Part shown: in pieces, positions 36,278 through 44,702 of the stretch
Layout of the letters: each line of letters begins with the position of its first letter
Position numbering within the stretch: the stretch's first letter is position 1
NCBI RefSeq assembly: GCF_004168365.1
Contig: NZ_CP035704.1
Span: forward strand, 4,588,001-4,652,000
Length of the DNA stretch: 64,000 nt
Source: Pseudolysobacter antarcticus
GTDB lineage: Bacteria; Pseudomonadota; Gammaproteobacteria; Xanthomonadales; Rhodanobacteraceae
Reading direction: 5' to 3'
Translations under genes and position numbers: made by a program
Notes under the pieces: generated by a model
Told to the model about the DNA's origin: nothing
The model's input: the letters and a program-made list of their open reading frames with translations, nothing else
Databases searched by the model: none

Positions 36278-37306
36278 ATGCTGCCGCTCATGAGCGCCTC
36301 ACAGCACGATCTCGAATCGATCGCCGCGACTGTCGCGGATGGCCACGCCGTCGACTGGGCAGAGCTGGTTGGCAGCGATGCCGCAGCGCACGCCGGCTTG
36401 CGTCAGCTCGCCAAAATTACCGAGGCATTTCGATCGGCAAAATCGAAATCGGATAGCGCTCCACCGCATGCGACCGCGTTTCGATTTGCCGGCCTCGATG
36501 TGATCGAAAAAATCGGCGAGGGCGCGCAGGGCGAGATCTGGCGTGCCCATGATCGGCTGCTCGATCAATACGTCGCGCTGAAGCTGCAGAAAAAACACGC
36601 CGGTGTTTTGTCCAGCGAGTTCATGCAGGAAGCGCGCAAGCTGGCGAAAGTGAATCACCCGAACGTGGTGAGGATTTTCGGCGCCGCTGTCGAAGACACG
36701 CGCGCTGGTATCTGGATGGAGTGGGTGCAAGGCAGATCGCTGAAGACGCTGCTCGACAACAACGGCCCGTTTTGCGCGAGAGATGTAATCGTGATCGCGC
36801 TGCAATTATGCGAAGCCTTGGCGGCAATTCATCGGCAAGGTTTTGCCCATGCCGACCTCAAGCCCGAGAACGTTCTACGCGAAGACAGCGGGCGTATCGT
36901 GCTACTGGATTTCGGCGCGGCTCGGGATTTTCAGCACGTCGCAAAATCGACCGTCGCGGGCACGCCGATCTATGTCGCACCCGAAATTCTCGATGGCGGC
37001 GACACCACGCCGGCCAGCGATATTTACGCTTTGTCGATGCTGATGTTTCATCTGTTGAGCGGGCGTTTTCCTGACCGCGAATATGGGATCGACAACAACA
37101 CGCGCACCACCGAACGCCTCGACACAGATGCCGAAACGCAGCAGCGACCACTGCGCTCTAGCAGCGGTTTGTGCTTGCGCAAAATCGCACCGCAGGTTTC
37201 AAAACCCTTGGCCGCACTGGTAGCGCGCGGCCTATCGGTAAATGCCACGCTTCGCCCACAAAACGCAGAATATTTCGCCACCTTGTTGCGTCCTTTGCGA
37301 CGTTAA
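36278..37306 (+). CDS. Soluble Ser/Thr protein kinase (non-RD)
   Basis: 342 residues from ATG 36278 (ATG 36290 is also possible). The kinase domain starts near residue 75: G-loop GEGAQG (80-85), catalytic loop HADLKPEN with Asp193 but Ala in place of the usual Arg (non-RD), DFG at 211-213 and VAPEIL. The N-terminal 70 residues may be a regulatory helix bundle. No membrane segment or sensor domain. Directly behind the ECF sigma gene, its likely substrate. Confidence 0.85.
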   Translation: MLPLMSASQHDLESIAATVADGHAVDWAELVGSDAAAHAGLRQLAKITEAFRSAKSKSDSAPPHATAFRFAGLDVIEKIGEGAQGEIWRAHDRLLDQYVALKLQKKHAGVLSSEFMQEARKLAKVNHPNVVRIFGAAVEDTRAGIWMEWVQGRSLKTLLDNNGPFCARDVIVIALQLCEALAAIHRQGFAHADLKPENVLREDSGRIVLLDFGAARDFQHVAKSTVAGTPIYVAPEILDGGDTTPASDIYALSMLMFHLLSGRFPDREYGIDNNTRTTERLDTDAETQQRPLRSSSGLCLRKIAPQVSKPLAALVARGLSVNATLRPQNAEYFATLLRPLRR

Positions 37307-37378
37307 TTTGTCCCCAGTAGATAGCTGACAATCCCGGGTAGATCGCTGGCACCTGGGCTGGCCAATCCCGAGTACACA

Positions 37379-37408
37379 TTGCGATGGCTTTGTACCGCAA
37401 CCTATACT
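37379..37408 (+). promoter_or_regulatory. Candidate promoter of the ketosynthase operon
   Basis: TTGCGA (37379) and TATACT (37403) with an 18-base spacer. Transcription would start near 37415, shortly before the TTG/GTG start codons at 37431 and 37443. Confidence 0.4.
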
Positions 37409-37430
37409 GCGGATTGTATTTTTTCGTGAA

Positions 37431-38636
37431 TTGACCATCCGCGTGCCTGCTCGCATCAACCCTCTAGGCATTCATGCCTACACCGCCACCAGCGCCGCCG
37501 GCGAAGGTGTGGCTGCGCATACGCATGCCTTGCGCGAGCGCATCGGCGGACTGCGCCCGAACGATTTTACGCGCGCGCCGATGCAATGCTGGATCGGTCG
37601 CGTCAGCGGCGTCGATACGTTGCAGTTGCCCGAGTCGCTGGCCGCGTTCGATTGCCGCAATAATCGGCTGGCCTGGCTCGGGCTGAATCAGGACAGTTTT
37701 ATCGATCACGCGCGAGCTGCCATCGAACGCTTCGGCGCGACTAGAGTGGCGCTGATTCTCGGCACGTCGACCGCCAGCATCGGCGCCACCGAGCAGGGTT
37801 ATCGCGAACTGGATGCGGCGGGAAATTTTCCGCCCGTGCTGCGTGAGCCGAGCTTGCACAATCCGAATTCACTCGTGCATTTTGTGCAGCGCGCGCTCGG
37901 GTTGCGCGGCCCGTGCGTGACGGTATCGACGGCGTGTTCGTCTAGTGCCAAGGTGTTTGCGCAGGCAGAACGAATGTTGCGCGCCGGCATTGTCGATGCG
38001 GCGATCGTTGGCGGCGTCGACAGCTTGTGCGACAGCGTGTTGTACGGCTTCGGTTCGCTGGAATTGGTATCGCCCGAACCATGCCGCCCATTCGATGCCG
38101 CGCGCCGCGGCATTTCGATCGGCGAGGCCGCCGGGTTTGCTTTATTGCAGCTCGCACACGATGGTGACGAGCTGCCGCGTCTGCTCGGTTATGGCGAATC
38201 GAGCGATGCGTTCCATATGTCATCGCCGCATCCGGAAGGTTTGGGCGCACGCCTTGCGATCGATGCCGCACTCGCGCGGGCCGGCCTCGCGGCGGGCGAT
38301 ATCGACTACATCAATCTGCACGGCACCGCGAGCCAGAAAAACGATGAGGTCGAAGCCGCCTTGATCGCCAGCATGTTTCCCGCGCACACCACCGCAAGTT
38401 CGACCAAGGGCTGGACCGGGCATACGCTCGGCGCGGCCGGCATCGTCGAGGCGGTGATTTCGTTGCTCGCGCTGGAGCACCGATTTGTGCCGGGCATCTT
38501 GAACAGCACCGAGCTCGATAGTTTGTGCGGGCCGCAGATCCATCTCGAAAATCGCATGCAGCCGTTGCGGCATGTGCTGAGCAATTCGTTCGGCTTCGGC
38601 GGCAATAATTGCGTGCTGGCGTTCGGTCGCGCATGA
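37431..38636 (+). CDS. Beta-ketoacyl-ACP synthase of an aryl-polyene pathway
   Basis: 401 residues from TTG 37431; GTG 37443 is an equally plausible start and no ATG is near. FabB/F-type thiolase fold with the complete triad: Cys169 in VSTACSSSAKVF, His in LHGTASQKND and His in KGWTGHTLGAAG. It would condense malonyl-ACP units onto the growing polyene. Directly followed (ATGA) by a chain-length-factor-like partner and a GT2 gene. Together with the genes at 49-57 kb this matches the aryl-polyene/xanthomonadin toolkit. Confidence 0.88.
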   Translation: MTIRVPARINPLGIHAYTATSAAGEGVAAHTHALRERIGGLRPNDFTRAPMQCWIGRVSGVDTLQLPESLAAFDCRNNRLAWLGLNQDSFIDHARAAIERFGATRVALILGTSTASIGATEQGYRELDAAGNFPPVLREPSLHNPNSLVHFVQRALGLRGPCVTVSTACSSSAKVFAQAERMLRAGIVDAAIVGGVDSLCDSVLYGFGSLELVSPEPCRPFDAARRGISIGEAAGFALLQLAHDGDELPRLLGYGESSDAFHMSSPHPEGLGARLAIDAALARAGLAAGDIDYINLHGTASQKNDEVEAALIASMFPAHTTASSTKGWTGHTLGAAGIVEAVISLLALEHRFVPGILNSTELDSLCGPQIHLENRMQPLRHVLSNSFGFGGNNCVLAFGRA

Positions 38637-39451
38637 ACACACCGCGACGTTGGTTGATGTATGTCGATGGCATCGGCTTCTGGGCCGCGGGTTTGCCAAA
38701 CCTGGCGGCATTGCGTGGCTGTTTGCGCGGTGATCCCGCACTGACCGATGCGCCCGTTAAACCCGCGCCGAGCATGCTCGCCGCCGCGGAAAAAAGACGT
38801 GCGCCGGATTCGGTTCTGCTCGCGCTCGAAGTCGCCACGCAGGCGTGCAGCGCCGCGGCGCGCGATCCGCGCGAACTGCCGAGCGTGTTCACTTGCACCT
38901 ACGGCGATCTCGCGATTACCGATCACATGTGCAGCACACTCGCGAGCGCGCCGACGCAACTCTCGCCGACCAAATTCCACAACTCGGTGCACAACGCCGC
39001 CGCGGGTTATTGGGGCATCGCCAGCGGCAGCACCACGCCCACCACCGCGCTGAGCGCGGGGCCGCACAGTTTTGGCGCGGGCCTGTGTGAGGCCGCCATG
39101 CAATTGCAAGCCGACAACGATAGCGTGCTGCTTGTGGCGTACGACATCGCCAGCCCGCCGGTATTGAATCAGGTGGCCAGCAGCACCGCGTTGTTTGGCG
39201 CGGCGCTCGTACTGAGCAACCACCGCAGCGCGCAATCCGTGGCCTGCATCGAGCTGGTTATCGAACACGGCGCGCCGCCATCCTCCGCCATATTCAGCAG
39301 TTCGCTGCTGCAACAGTTGTACACTTCCAACCCGATGGCGTCGTGCCTGCCGCTGTTTGTGGCGCTAGCTGGCGCGCCGCAAACTGGCGTGATCCTGAGC
39401 GCAGGCGCCGAGCTGTTATTACGCATGGAGATTTCAGAATGCCCGACCTAA
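38633..39451 (+). CDS. Ketosynthase chain-length-factor-like protein
   Basis: 272 residues starting MNTPRRWLMYVDG. Short ketosynthase-like protein (Ketoacyl-synt_2 type) without an active-site Cys; the equivalent region reads TYGDLAITDHMC. FHNSVHNAAAGYWGIA is typical of this group. In aryl-polyene systems it pairs with the active ketosynthase and sets chain length. Overlaps the ketosynthase stop by four bases. Confidence 0.85.
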   Translation: MNTPRRWLMYVDGIGFWAAGLPNLAALRGCLRGDPALTDAPVKPAPSMLAAAEKRRAPDSVLLALEVATQACSAAARDPRELPSVFTCTYGDLAITDHMCSTLASAPTQLSPTKFHNSVHNAAAGYWGIASGSTTPTTALSAGPHSFGAGLCEAAMQLQADNDSVLLVAYDIASPPVLNQVASSTALFGAALVLSNHRSAQSVACIELVIEHGAPPSSAIFSSSLLQQLYTSNPMASCLPLFVALAGAPQTGVILSAGAELLLRMEISECPT

Positions 39452-40197
39452 GCGCCCAACCCGCCGGCCAACAAGCCGTGGTGATTCCGGCGCTGAACGA
39501 GGAAATCGCGATCCGCGCCGTCGTCAGCGCTGCGCTGACACATTGCGCCACCGTGATCGTGATCGACGATGGATCAAGCGACAACACGCTCGCGCAGATC
39601 GCCGATTTGCCGGTCACACTGATCAAGCACGCCACGCCGCAAGGCAAGGCGCAAGCGCTGCTCGAAGGTTTTGGCGCCGCGCTCAATCTGGGCTGCAGCG
39701 GCGTGGTGACGATGGATGGCGATGGCCAACATTCCGCCGATGACATTCCGCGATTGCTCGCCGTCGCCGCGCAATATCCGCGTCATGTCGTCATCGGCGC
39801 ACGCCTGCGTGGCCGCGACAACGCCCCGGGCGGACGCCGTTTCGGCAACGATGTCGCCGACTGGTTTGTCTCGTGGACCGCCGGCCAGGCGATTGTCGAT
39901 TCGCAAAGCGGCCAACGTTATTATCCGCGTGAAGTGCTCGAACTCGCAAAAAATCTGCCGCACTCGGGTTTTGTATTCGAGAGCGAAATCCTCATCGAAG
40001 CCGCGGAACATGGTATCCGCACGGTATCGGTCGCGATCGAATCACGTTATCAGGACGGACGCCGCGCGAGTCACTTCCGCCCGTTCGCCGATGTGATGCG
40101 TATTACGCGAATGATTTCTTGGCGTTTGGCGACGGGCGGGTTTCGGCCCGGGAATTACCTGCGCGCGCGGCGGGAGCCACCGATTGTTGTGGAATGA
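39439..40197 (+). CDS. GT2 family glycosyltransferase
   Basis: 252 residues. VVIPALNEE, VIDDGSSDNT and the metal-binding TMDGDGQH identify a GT-A, family 2 enzyme of the polyprenyl-phosphate/ceramide-like branch; no membrane anchor is obvious. GT2 genes are common in xanthomonadin clusters, where they may attach sugar to the pigment or its lipid. It overlaps the previous gene by 13 bases. Confidence 0.85.
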   Translation: MPDLSAQPAGQQAVVIPALNEEIAIRAVVSAALTHCATVIVIDDGSSDNTLAQIADLPVTLIKHATPQGKAQALLEGFGAALNLGCSGVVTMDGDGQHSADDIPRLLAVAAQYPRHVVIGARLRGRDNAPGGRRFGNDVADWFVSWTAGQAIVDSQSGQRYYPREVLELAKNLPHSGFVFESEILIEAAEHGIRTVSVAIESRYQDGRRASHFRPFADVMRITRMISWRLATGGFRPGNYLRARREPPIVVE

Positions 40198-40243
40198 TCT
40201 TATCTTCGTCGTGTAATAGTTACGGAGAAGCGTCATCGAAAAT

Positions 40244-40383
40244 TTAGGCGTCCTAAATTTTTCAAAAAATGAAAAATAACCCAAGATACGAGCTCTTAAC
40301 TTGCATATTTGATTTTCGCGCGCCAGCCTTTTGACTTTAGACCAATTGGGCACGAAACTCGGCGCATTTCTAATACTAGTTAG
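40244..40383 (+). other. attI-like element B
   Basis: Second copy of the element at 5561-5701. It has a palindrome at the left (ATTTAGGCGTCCTAAAT), TTGACTTTAGACC at 40331, and the simple site CTAATACTAGTTAGGC at the right (GTTAGGC at 40379, a perfect core). Between the conserved blocks the copies differ, so constraint acts on the blocks. It stands 46 bases after the GT2 gene and opens the cassette island. Confidence 0.62.
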
Positions 40384-40450
40384 GCGCTCGTCCGTCTGAA
40401 TCGAGAATGTTAGATTTTATCCACATAAGCCAACTGTAGTCTTGAACAAT

Positions 40451-40951
40451 ATGGACATGAACATTCGCGCTAAAAAGTACTTGGAGGCCTTCTTCTCTAA
40501 TGAAGAGATTCCCGGTGGTCTTTCATACCGAACCGCGCTCAACCAAATAGATTTAGATGGTTCCTGGGAAAGTCTCGATAGAGTCGATTATTTGCTCGAT
40601 CAACTTCGTATCAAGACAAACCCAATATTTGAGGTCTTTCTTAACGAATCTGCTAAACAGCAGTTTCTATATTTGTTGTGCTTTTATGTTGGACACGTAA
40701 TTTCAAATTTCTCTGACAAGCCCGTTCGGTGGTTGTCATATCAGGACATGATTCGTGAGATTCCTGACAATGGAAAGATGTTTCCTGATTGCTTCCAGAC
40801 CTCGGTGACATGCATCACTTCTGTGAGCTTCTTTGCTCCACTGCGGTCAATAACTTGCAGACTATTCGAAGAGTTGGGTGAACACACAACAAAAAGCGTT
40901 AGAGCCAGTGCTGAGGGCAATTGCAAAAGGCCCATTCGATCTAACAAATAG
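40451..40951 (+). CDS. Cassette-borne protein, unknown function
   Basis: 166 residues from ATG 40451 (TTG 40442 and ATG 40457 are alternatives). AT-richer than the pigment genes. It has an amphipathic helical start, one weakly hydrophobic stretch (QFLYLLCFYVGHVISNF) and several Cys. No family recognised. Between attI-like B and an attC, so it is the first cassette of this array. Confidence 0.65.
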   Translation: MDMNIRAKKYLEAFFSNEEIPGGLSYRTALNQIDLDGSWESLDRVDYLLDQLRIKTNPIFEVFLNESAKQQFLYLLCFYVGHVISNFSDKPVRWLSYQDMIREIPDNGKMFPDCFQTSVTCITSVSFFAPLRSITCRLFEELGEHTTKSVRASAEGNCKRPIRSNK

Positions 40952-40980
40952 ATGGACGTCTGCTGTAATCCCGTAACCGC

Positions 40981-41046
40981 GCCTAACCAGCGGTTCAAGC
41001 CGACCGGCCATAGAAGCCGGCCGGCGGCTTAACCTAGGCGTTAGCC
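40981..41046 (+). other. attC site 3
   Basis: Left core GCCTAAC and right core GTTAGCC, with TTCAAGCCGACCGGC / GCCGGCCGGCGGCTTAA as stem and a TAGAA-type loop. 66 bp, complete. Confidence 0.92.
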
Positions 41047-41054
41047 CTTAAGAC

Positions 41055-41810
41055 ATGCTTACAAGCGAAGAACTACAACACGGATATTGGGGTTCGAGGC
41101 GGCGGGCCGTGCGCCTTCCTGTCCCATCAGTCACTCATCCGGATGAGTTTACGGGTGCAGACGCACTGACTCTTTCGTGCACCCAAACCAACCTGCCTGC
41201 CGGTGAGCAACGCAAACTAGTCAAAGCCTGGTGCGCTTTGCTTCCGACGCTGCAGCTAAAATCCTTGGTCTTTTCATCAAAGGTGAGCCAAGATCTCTTT
41301 GATGCTGCCACGCAGATCAAAGGTCTCGAAGCACTCAATGTTAAATGGAGTTCCATCAAATCCATTGCTTCTGTGACGGGCTGCAGGTCTCTTGCTGTAC
41401 TGGATATAGGCAGTAGTCCGTCACTGACTGGCTTGAAGTACCTTGAGCAACTTCCGAAGCTCAGAGTTTTACGAGTCGAGAATGTAAAAGAAGCTCAAGA
41501 TCTAACGTTCGCAAACAGCCTCACTGGCCTTGAGGAGTTCGGCGTATGCGGCAGCATGGGGGCTAACCAAAAAATAGACAGCCTCTGGCCACTGAAGGAT
41601 CTGCAGAGGCTTGAGCTTTTGTGGCTAACCAGCGCAAAGGTTCTTAACGGCGGCCTTCTCCCGTTGCACGGACTCCGTCGGTTAACAACCCTCAGATGTG
41701 CATTCAATTTTTCCGCCTCGGAGTTTGCTGCCATACGCGATGCGGTTCCGTCGCTCAAATTCGGCAGTCCTTTTGAGCCTGATCTCATCAGGCAGTACTG
41801 TAAGGGCTAA
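41055..41810 (+). CDS. Cassette-borne leucine-rich-repeat-like protein
   Basis: 251 residues without signal peptide. From residue 70 on, units of about 22-24 residues repeat (LKSLVFSS, LEALNVKW, LAVLDIGSS, LRVLRVEN, LEEFGVCG, LERLELLWL-like, LTTLRCAF), a solenoid of LRR type. Such proteins bind other proteins. The gene begins eight bases after attC 3 and ends inside attC 4, so it is a clean cassette. LRR proteins are an unusual cassette load; a role in recognition or in toxin immunity is possible but unproven. Confidence 0.75.
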   Translation: MLTSEELQHGYWGSRRRAVRLPVPSVTHPDEFTGADALTLSCTQTNLPAGEQRKLVKAWCALLPTLQLKSLVFSSKVSQDLFDAATQIKGLEALNVKWSSIKSIASVTGCRSLAVLDIGSSPSLTGLKYLEQLPKLRVLRVENVKEAQDLTFANSLTGLEEFGVCGSMGANQKIDSLWPLKDLQRLELLWLTSAKVLNGGLLPLHGLRRLTTLRCAFNFSASEFAAIRDAVPSLKFGSPFEPDLIRQYCKG

Positions 41811-41916
41811 CAATTCGTTCAAGGCGGACGGGCATCAGGGCCGCGCAGACCCTGGCGTTTTACTGTAAGGCCTGCGCGGCCCCGATGTAAGCCGCCGCTC
41901 AACTCCAGCGTTGGGC
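41805..41916 (+). other. attC site 4 (long form)
   Basis: Left core GGCTAAC, right core GTTGGGC (perfect GTTRRRY), 112 bp. Outer stem TTCAAGGCGGACGGG / CCGCCGCTCAA; inner long stem GGGCCGCGCAG / CTGCGCGGCCC around a GCGTTTTACTGTAA loop. Larger than its neighbours in this array. Confidence 0.9.
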
Positions 41917-41938
41917 GAAAAATATTTGAGGTTCATTA

Positions 41939-42556
41939 ATGCTTAAAACGCTAGTTGCGATCACGATGATGTTTTCCGCTTCGATATGCTTAGCCGATCA
42001 AGCTTGTGAAAATCTTGCAAAGAAGGCTTTGGAATCTAAAGGAGATCAATCAGACTCGTGGATAGGATCGATTTGCAAATCGAAACCAAATGAGACCAGA
42101 AAATCCTTCCTGGTGATGGATCACCAGATATATCTGATCGATATAAACAGTGGACATATTTTAAGCCAAGGAGAACTAGGAGATACTTCTTTCAATATCG
42201 AGTCGATTGATACAGGGCGATATTGGTTGACCCCAAAAGTAAGGGCCTTTGGCATACGCTCTTCTGAATACAGGCCTCACTATCATGCAGGAGAGACTCT
42301 TTATTCATTAAATTTGTATGTTACTGAAGGAAACAGAATTCGACCCATCTTGGAAAAACTTGCCATTGGTTATAGTGCAAGCAGCGAAGAGTGTAATGAA
42401 AAAAATGAATGCGAACAAAATCAGACTAATCAACTAATAACAGTTGATATTGCAAAAACACGTCACAAAGGTTTTGCAGATTTAATTGTAGATGGAAAAA
42501 TTCTGAGTTATGACGGTAGTCGGTATGTTGTTCCTGATGATTTATTGCAGCAGTGA
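41939..42556 (+). CDS. Cassette-borne exported protein, unknown function
   Basis: 205 residues with a signal peptide (MLKTLVAITMMFSASICLA). AT-rich compared with the chromosome. The mature part is soluble with paired Cys (ACENLA, SICKSK, EECNEKNECEQ) that may form disulfides. Family not recognised. Third cassette of array B; its attC is missing or collapsed into the IS remnant behind it. Confidence 0.65.
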   Translation: MLKTLVAITMMFSASICLADQACENLAKKALESKGDQSDSWIGSICKSKPNETRKSFLVMDHQIYLIDINSGHILSQGELGDTSFNIESIDTGRYWLTPKVRAFGIRSSEYRPHYHAGETLYSLNLYVTEGNRIRPILEKLAIGYSASSEECNEKNECEQNQTNQLITVDIAKTRHKGFADLIVDGKILSYDGSRYVVPDDLLQQ

Positions 42557-42594
42557 TGTAACGAACAATTGCCCAACTCATCATTCGAGAAGGA

Positions 42595-42870
42595 TAGTTA
42601 GCCCATTTCTCGATGTTGTGCACGAGGGCGAACAGCTTCGATTGACAGTCGACTTTGCTCTGGCCGCGCAGCGTGAAGCGGTTGAGGCGTTTATTGTGAC
42701 GTAGGTTGCCGAACACGGGTCGACGGTGGCGAAGCGCCGTGCGTAATTCGCTCGGCCTTCGGCGCTGTCGACGCGTTCGCACATGCGGTGCGTGTGCGTG
42801 TGCGTGTGTGTGTGCGTGTGCGTGACGATCGCCTTGTGCGTGCGCCATCGCCAACGCCCTTGATCCTTTC
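42595..42870 (-). pseudogene. IS1182-type remnant (transposase C-terminus)
   Basis: CCCATTTCTCGATGTTGTGC and the following 150 bases match the end of the transposase genes at 6.2 and 8.4 kb with many changes, then decay. It follows the third cassette gene where an attC would stand. A short palindrome GCCCAAC...GTTAGCC (42571-42603) at the joint may be what is left of that attC. From here to 43056 there is no gene except the repeats listed. Confidence 0.75.
42788..42825. repeat. GTGTGC/GT microsatellite inside the IS remnant
   Basis: About 38 bases of alternating GTGTGC and GT units. The intact IS copies have only one GCGTGTGCGTG at this place, so the tract grew after the element died. Confidence 0.85.
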
Positions 42871-42987
42871 GATTCTTGCGAGCAAGCGCGTAGGTCGGAA
42901 AAGCACAGCGCCTTCCGACGATTGACAGCGAGCGGAGCCCCGTATGCGACGATCGTAATTCTCGTGACGCGGATTTATCCTGCAATT

Positions 42988-43020
42988 GTCGGATAACGCG
43001 GCTGCGCCGCTCATCCGACC
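42988..43020. repeat. REP-like palindrome, copy 1
   Basis: 33 bases with arms GTCGGATAACGCGGC / GCCGCTCATCCGACC, identical to the copy at 47715-47747. A related short palindrome (GTCGGAAAAG ... CTTCCGAC) lies at about 42893-42920. Confidence 0.85.
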
Positions 43021-43056
43021 TACGAACTCTACCCATTCCTCACCAAAGACACCCTG

Positions 43057-43458
43057 ATGAACGAAACCACGGGTCTCAGCTACTTGCAGCTCGCGCTGCG
43101 TGTTCTTGGTCTTGTTCTGGTTTTTGGCGTCTATCCACTCACCATCCTTTGGCCCAGTGGCTGGGCGTGGAGCGCGGCGCAATCGCACTATCTGCAGATG
43201 ATCATCGGGATCTACGCGACGCTGGGCGTGTTCCTCTTTATCGCGGCGAAAGACCCGGCGCGGCACCTGAGCCTCATCTCTTTCACGATCTGGTCGAGCG
43301 TGGTGCATGGCCTCATCATGGCGGTGCAGGCGCTGAGCAACCCGGAACATATCGGCCACTTGTACGGCGATGTGCTGGCTCTTTTCCTCATCGCGGTGGT
43401 GCTTGCCGTTCTCTGTCCCGCCGCGGCTCGTTTCGATCTCGGCAATCGTTCGGCCTGA
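43057..43458 (+). CDS. Small four-TM membrane protein (possibly DUF6632)
   Basis: 133 residues with four hydrophobic segments (about 9-31, 45-65, 75-93, 104-123) and short charged loops (AAKDPARHLS). The pattern fits the DUF6632-type group, but I am not certain. Function unknown. GC-rich like the chromosome, so it is probably not a recent cassette. Preceded by a REP-like palindrome. Confidence 0.65.
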   Translation: MNETTGLSYLQLALRVLGLVLVFGVYPLTILWPSGWAWSAAQSHYLQMIIGIYATLGVFLFIAAKDPARHLSLISFTIWSSVVHGLIMAVQALSNPEHIGHLYGDVLALFLIAVVLAVLCPAAARFDLGNRSA

Positions 43459-43547
43459 TTCTGCGTAGAAGCGGACGCGTTAGCGCGATCCGTTAAAATC
43501 AAATGTCAGCTTGCTCCGTCCACGGTCACTCACGCAGATCTCAACCC

Positions 43548-43919
43548 ATGTCGAAAATACTTCGCTACGCTCTGTTCGCCATCAGCATCGCAGCTAGCGT
43601 GGTGGCAAGCGCCAATCCGGATCGGTTTCCTGCGCTTGAAAAACTTCCCGCGGAGCCGCGCGCGGCTGTTGCCACCTTGATGGATTGGCAGCGAACGCTG
43701 GTCGATCTCACCGTTGCCGAAATTGAAGCCAGATTCGGCAAGCCGGACAAGACCAAGAACGTCGGCACCAACGCCGCAAGCGGCAAACCGATGCAGATGA
43801 TCTCCTATCGTCTTTCTCGCCGGAGCGAACTGCAGATCACGATTCACGAGGGCGAGGTGATAGCGGTCGCCACGATTTTGCTGCCGAGCGGCAACGAGAG
43901 CGGCCCGATCGAAGACTAG
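43548..43919 (+). CDS. Small exported protein, unknown function
   Basis: 123 residues from ATG 43548, which gives a signal peptide (ILRYALFAISIAASVVASA); a 15-codon extension to 43503 lacks sense. The mature 100 residues have EIEARFGKPDKTKNVG and ELQITIHEGEVIAVATI, like small periplasmic SmpA/BamE-type folds (the FGKP turn), but this is only suggestive. Confidence 0.6.
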   Translation: MSKILRYALFAISIAASVVASANPDRFPALEKLPAEPRAAVATLMDWQRTLVDLTVAEIEARFGKPDKTKNVGTNAASGKPMQMISYRLSRRSELQITIHEGEVIAVATILLPSGNESGPIED

Positions 43920-43994
43920 GCTGGGTCCAAACGTCAACAAACTTTTTTTTAACCTCGTTAGCCGCCGCCAGGCATTCCTGTTTTTGGAAATTAG

Positions 43995-44702
43995 ATGATT
44001 AAAAAAGCCCATAAAAAAATTGGGATCATTGGCGGATTAAGTCCAGAATCGACCGTCAGCTATTACTCACATATCACCCGATCCTATGTAGCCAGATTCG
44101 GCGACTGTGGCTATCCGGAGATCATTATTTATAGCGTCAACCTTGAGCAATACCATGCTTGGCGCGCTCAAGGCCGTTGGGATTTGATCGCGAAAGATCT
44201 CGCAAATATCGCCAATAAGCTTAAAGATGCGGGTGCTGATTTAGGGGTGATCGCCACAAACACCATGCATAAAGTATTTGACCAAGTGCAGGATGGGACA
44301 GATCTGCCGCTTTTGCATATTCTGGAACCAACAATAGCCGAGATACGCAAAGCGGGCCTGTTGCGGGTTGGTCTGCTCGGGACACAATTCACAATGGCCG
44401 AACAGTTTTACAAAAACCATCTGTCTTCCGCAGGAATTTCAACAGTCGTACCAACACTAGCTAATCAAGCGATAGTCCATGACATTATTGTGAAAGAACT
44501 GGTGAGAGGAATTTTTACCGAGCAGTCTAGGCAGTCCTATTTGGAGATCATCAACCAGCTCGTGGCTGATGGCGCCGATGGCGTCATTCTCGGTTGTACG
44601 GAAATACCGCTGTTGATTGATCAGAAGAGTTGCGAAGTGCCGCTATTTGATACCGCGACACTGCACGCTGAGGCCGCTCTCCAAGCAGCGATCAGCGTCT
44701 GA
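43995..44702 (+). CDS. Aspartate/glutamate racemase family protein (YgeA-like)
   Basis: 235 residues. IGIIGGLSPESTVSYY and VIATNTMHKVFD, then LGCTEIPLLI. Most relatives use two Cys; here the first block has Thr88 and the second Cys201, the Thr/Cys pair reported for E. coli YgeA (L-Asp/Glu racemase). It probably interconverts amino-acid enantiomers in the cytoplasm. An attC overlaps its stop and GTTAGCC stands before it (43959), so it is a cassette gene, AT-richer than the flanks. Confidence 0.85.
   Translation: MIKKAHKKIGIIGGLSPESTVSYYSHITRSYVARFGDCGYPEIIIYSVNLEQYHAWRAQGRWDLIAKDLANIANKLKDAGADLGVIATNTMHKVFDQVQDGTDLPLLHILEPTIAEIRKAGLLRVGLLGTQFTMAEQFYKNHLSSAGISTVVPTLANQAIVHDIIVKELVRGIFTEQSRQSYLEIINQLVADGADGVILGCTEIPLLIDQKSCEVPLFDTATLHAEAALQAAISV

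Noticed and set aside
42786-42830. Short direct repeats as a CRISPR array
   Set aside because: The units are 2-6 bases without spacers; it is a microsatellite.
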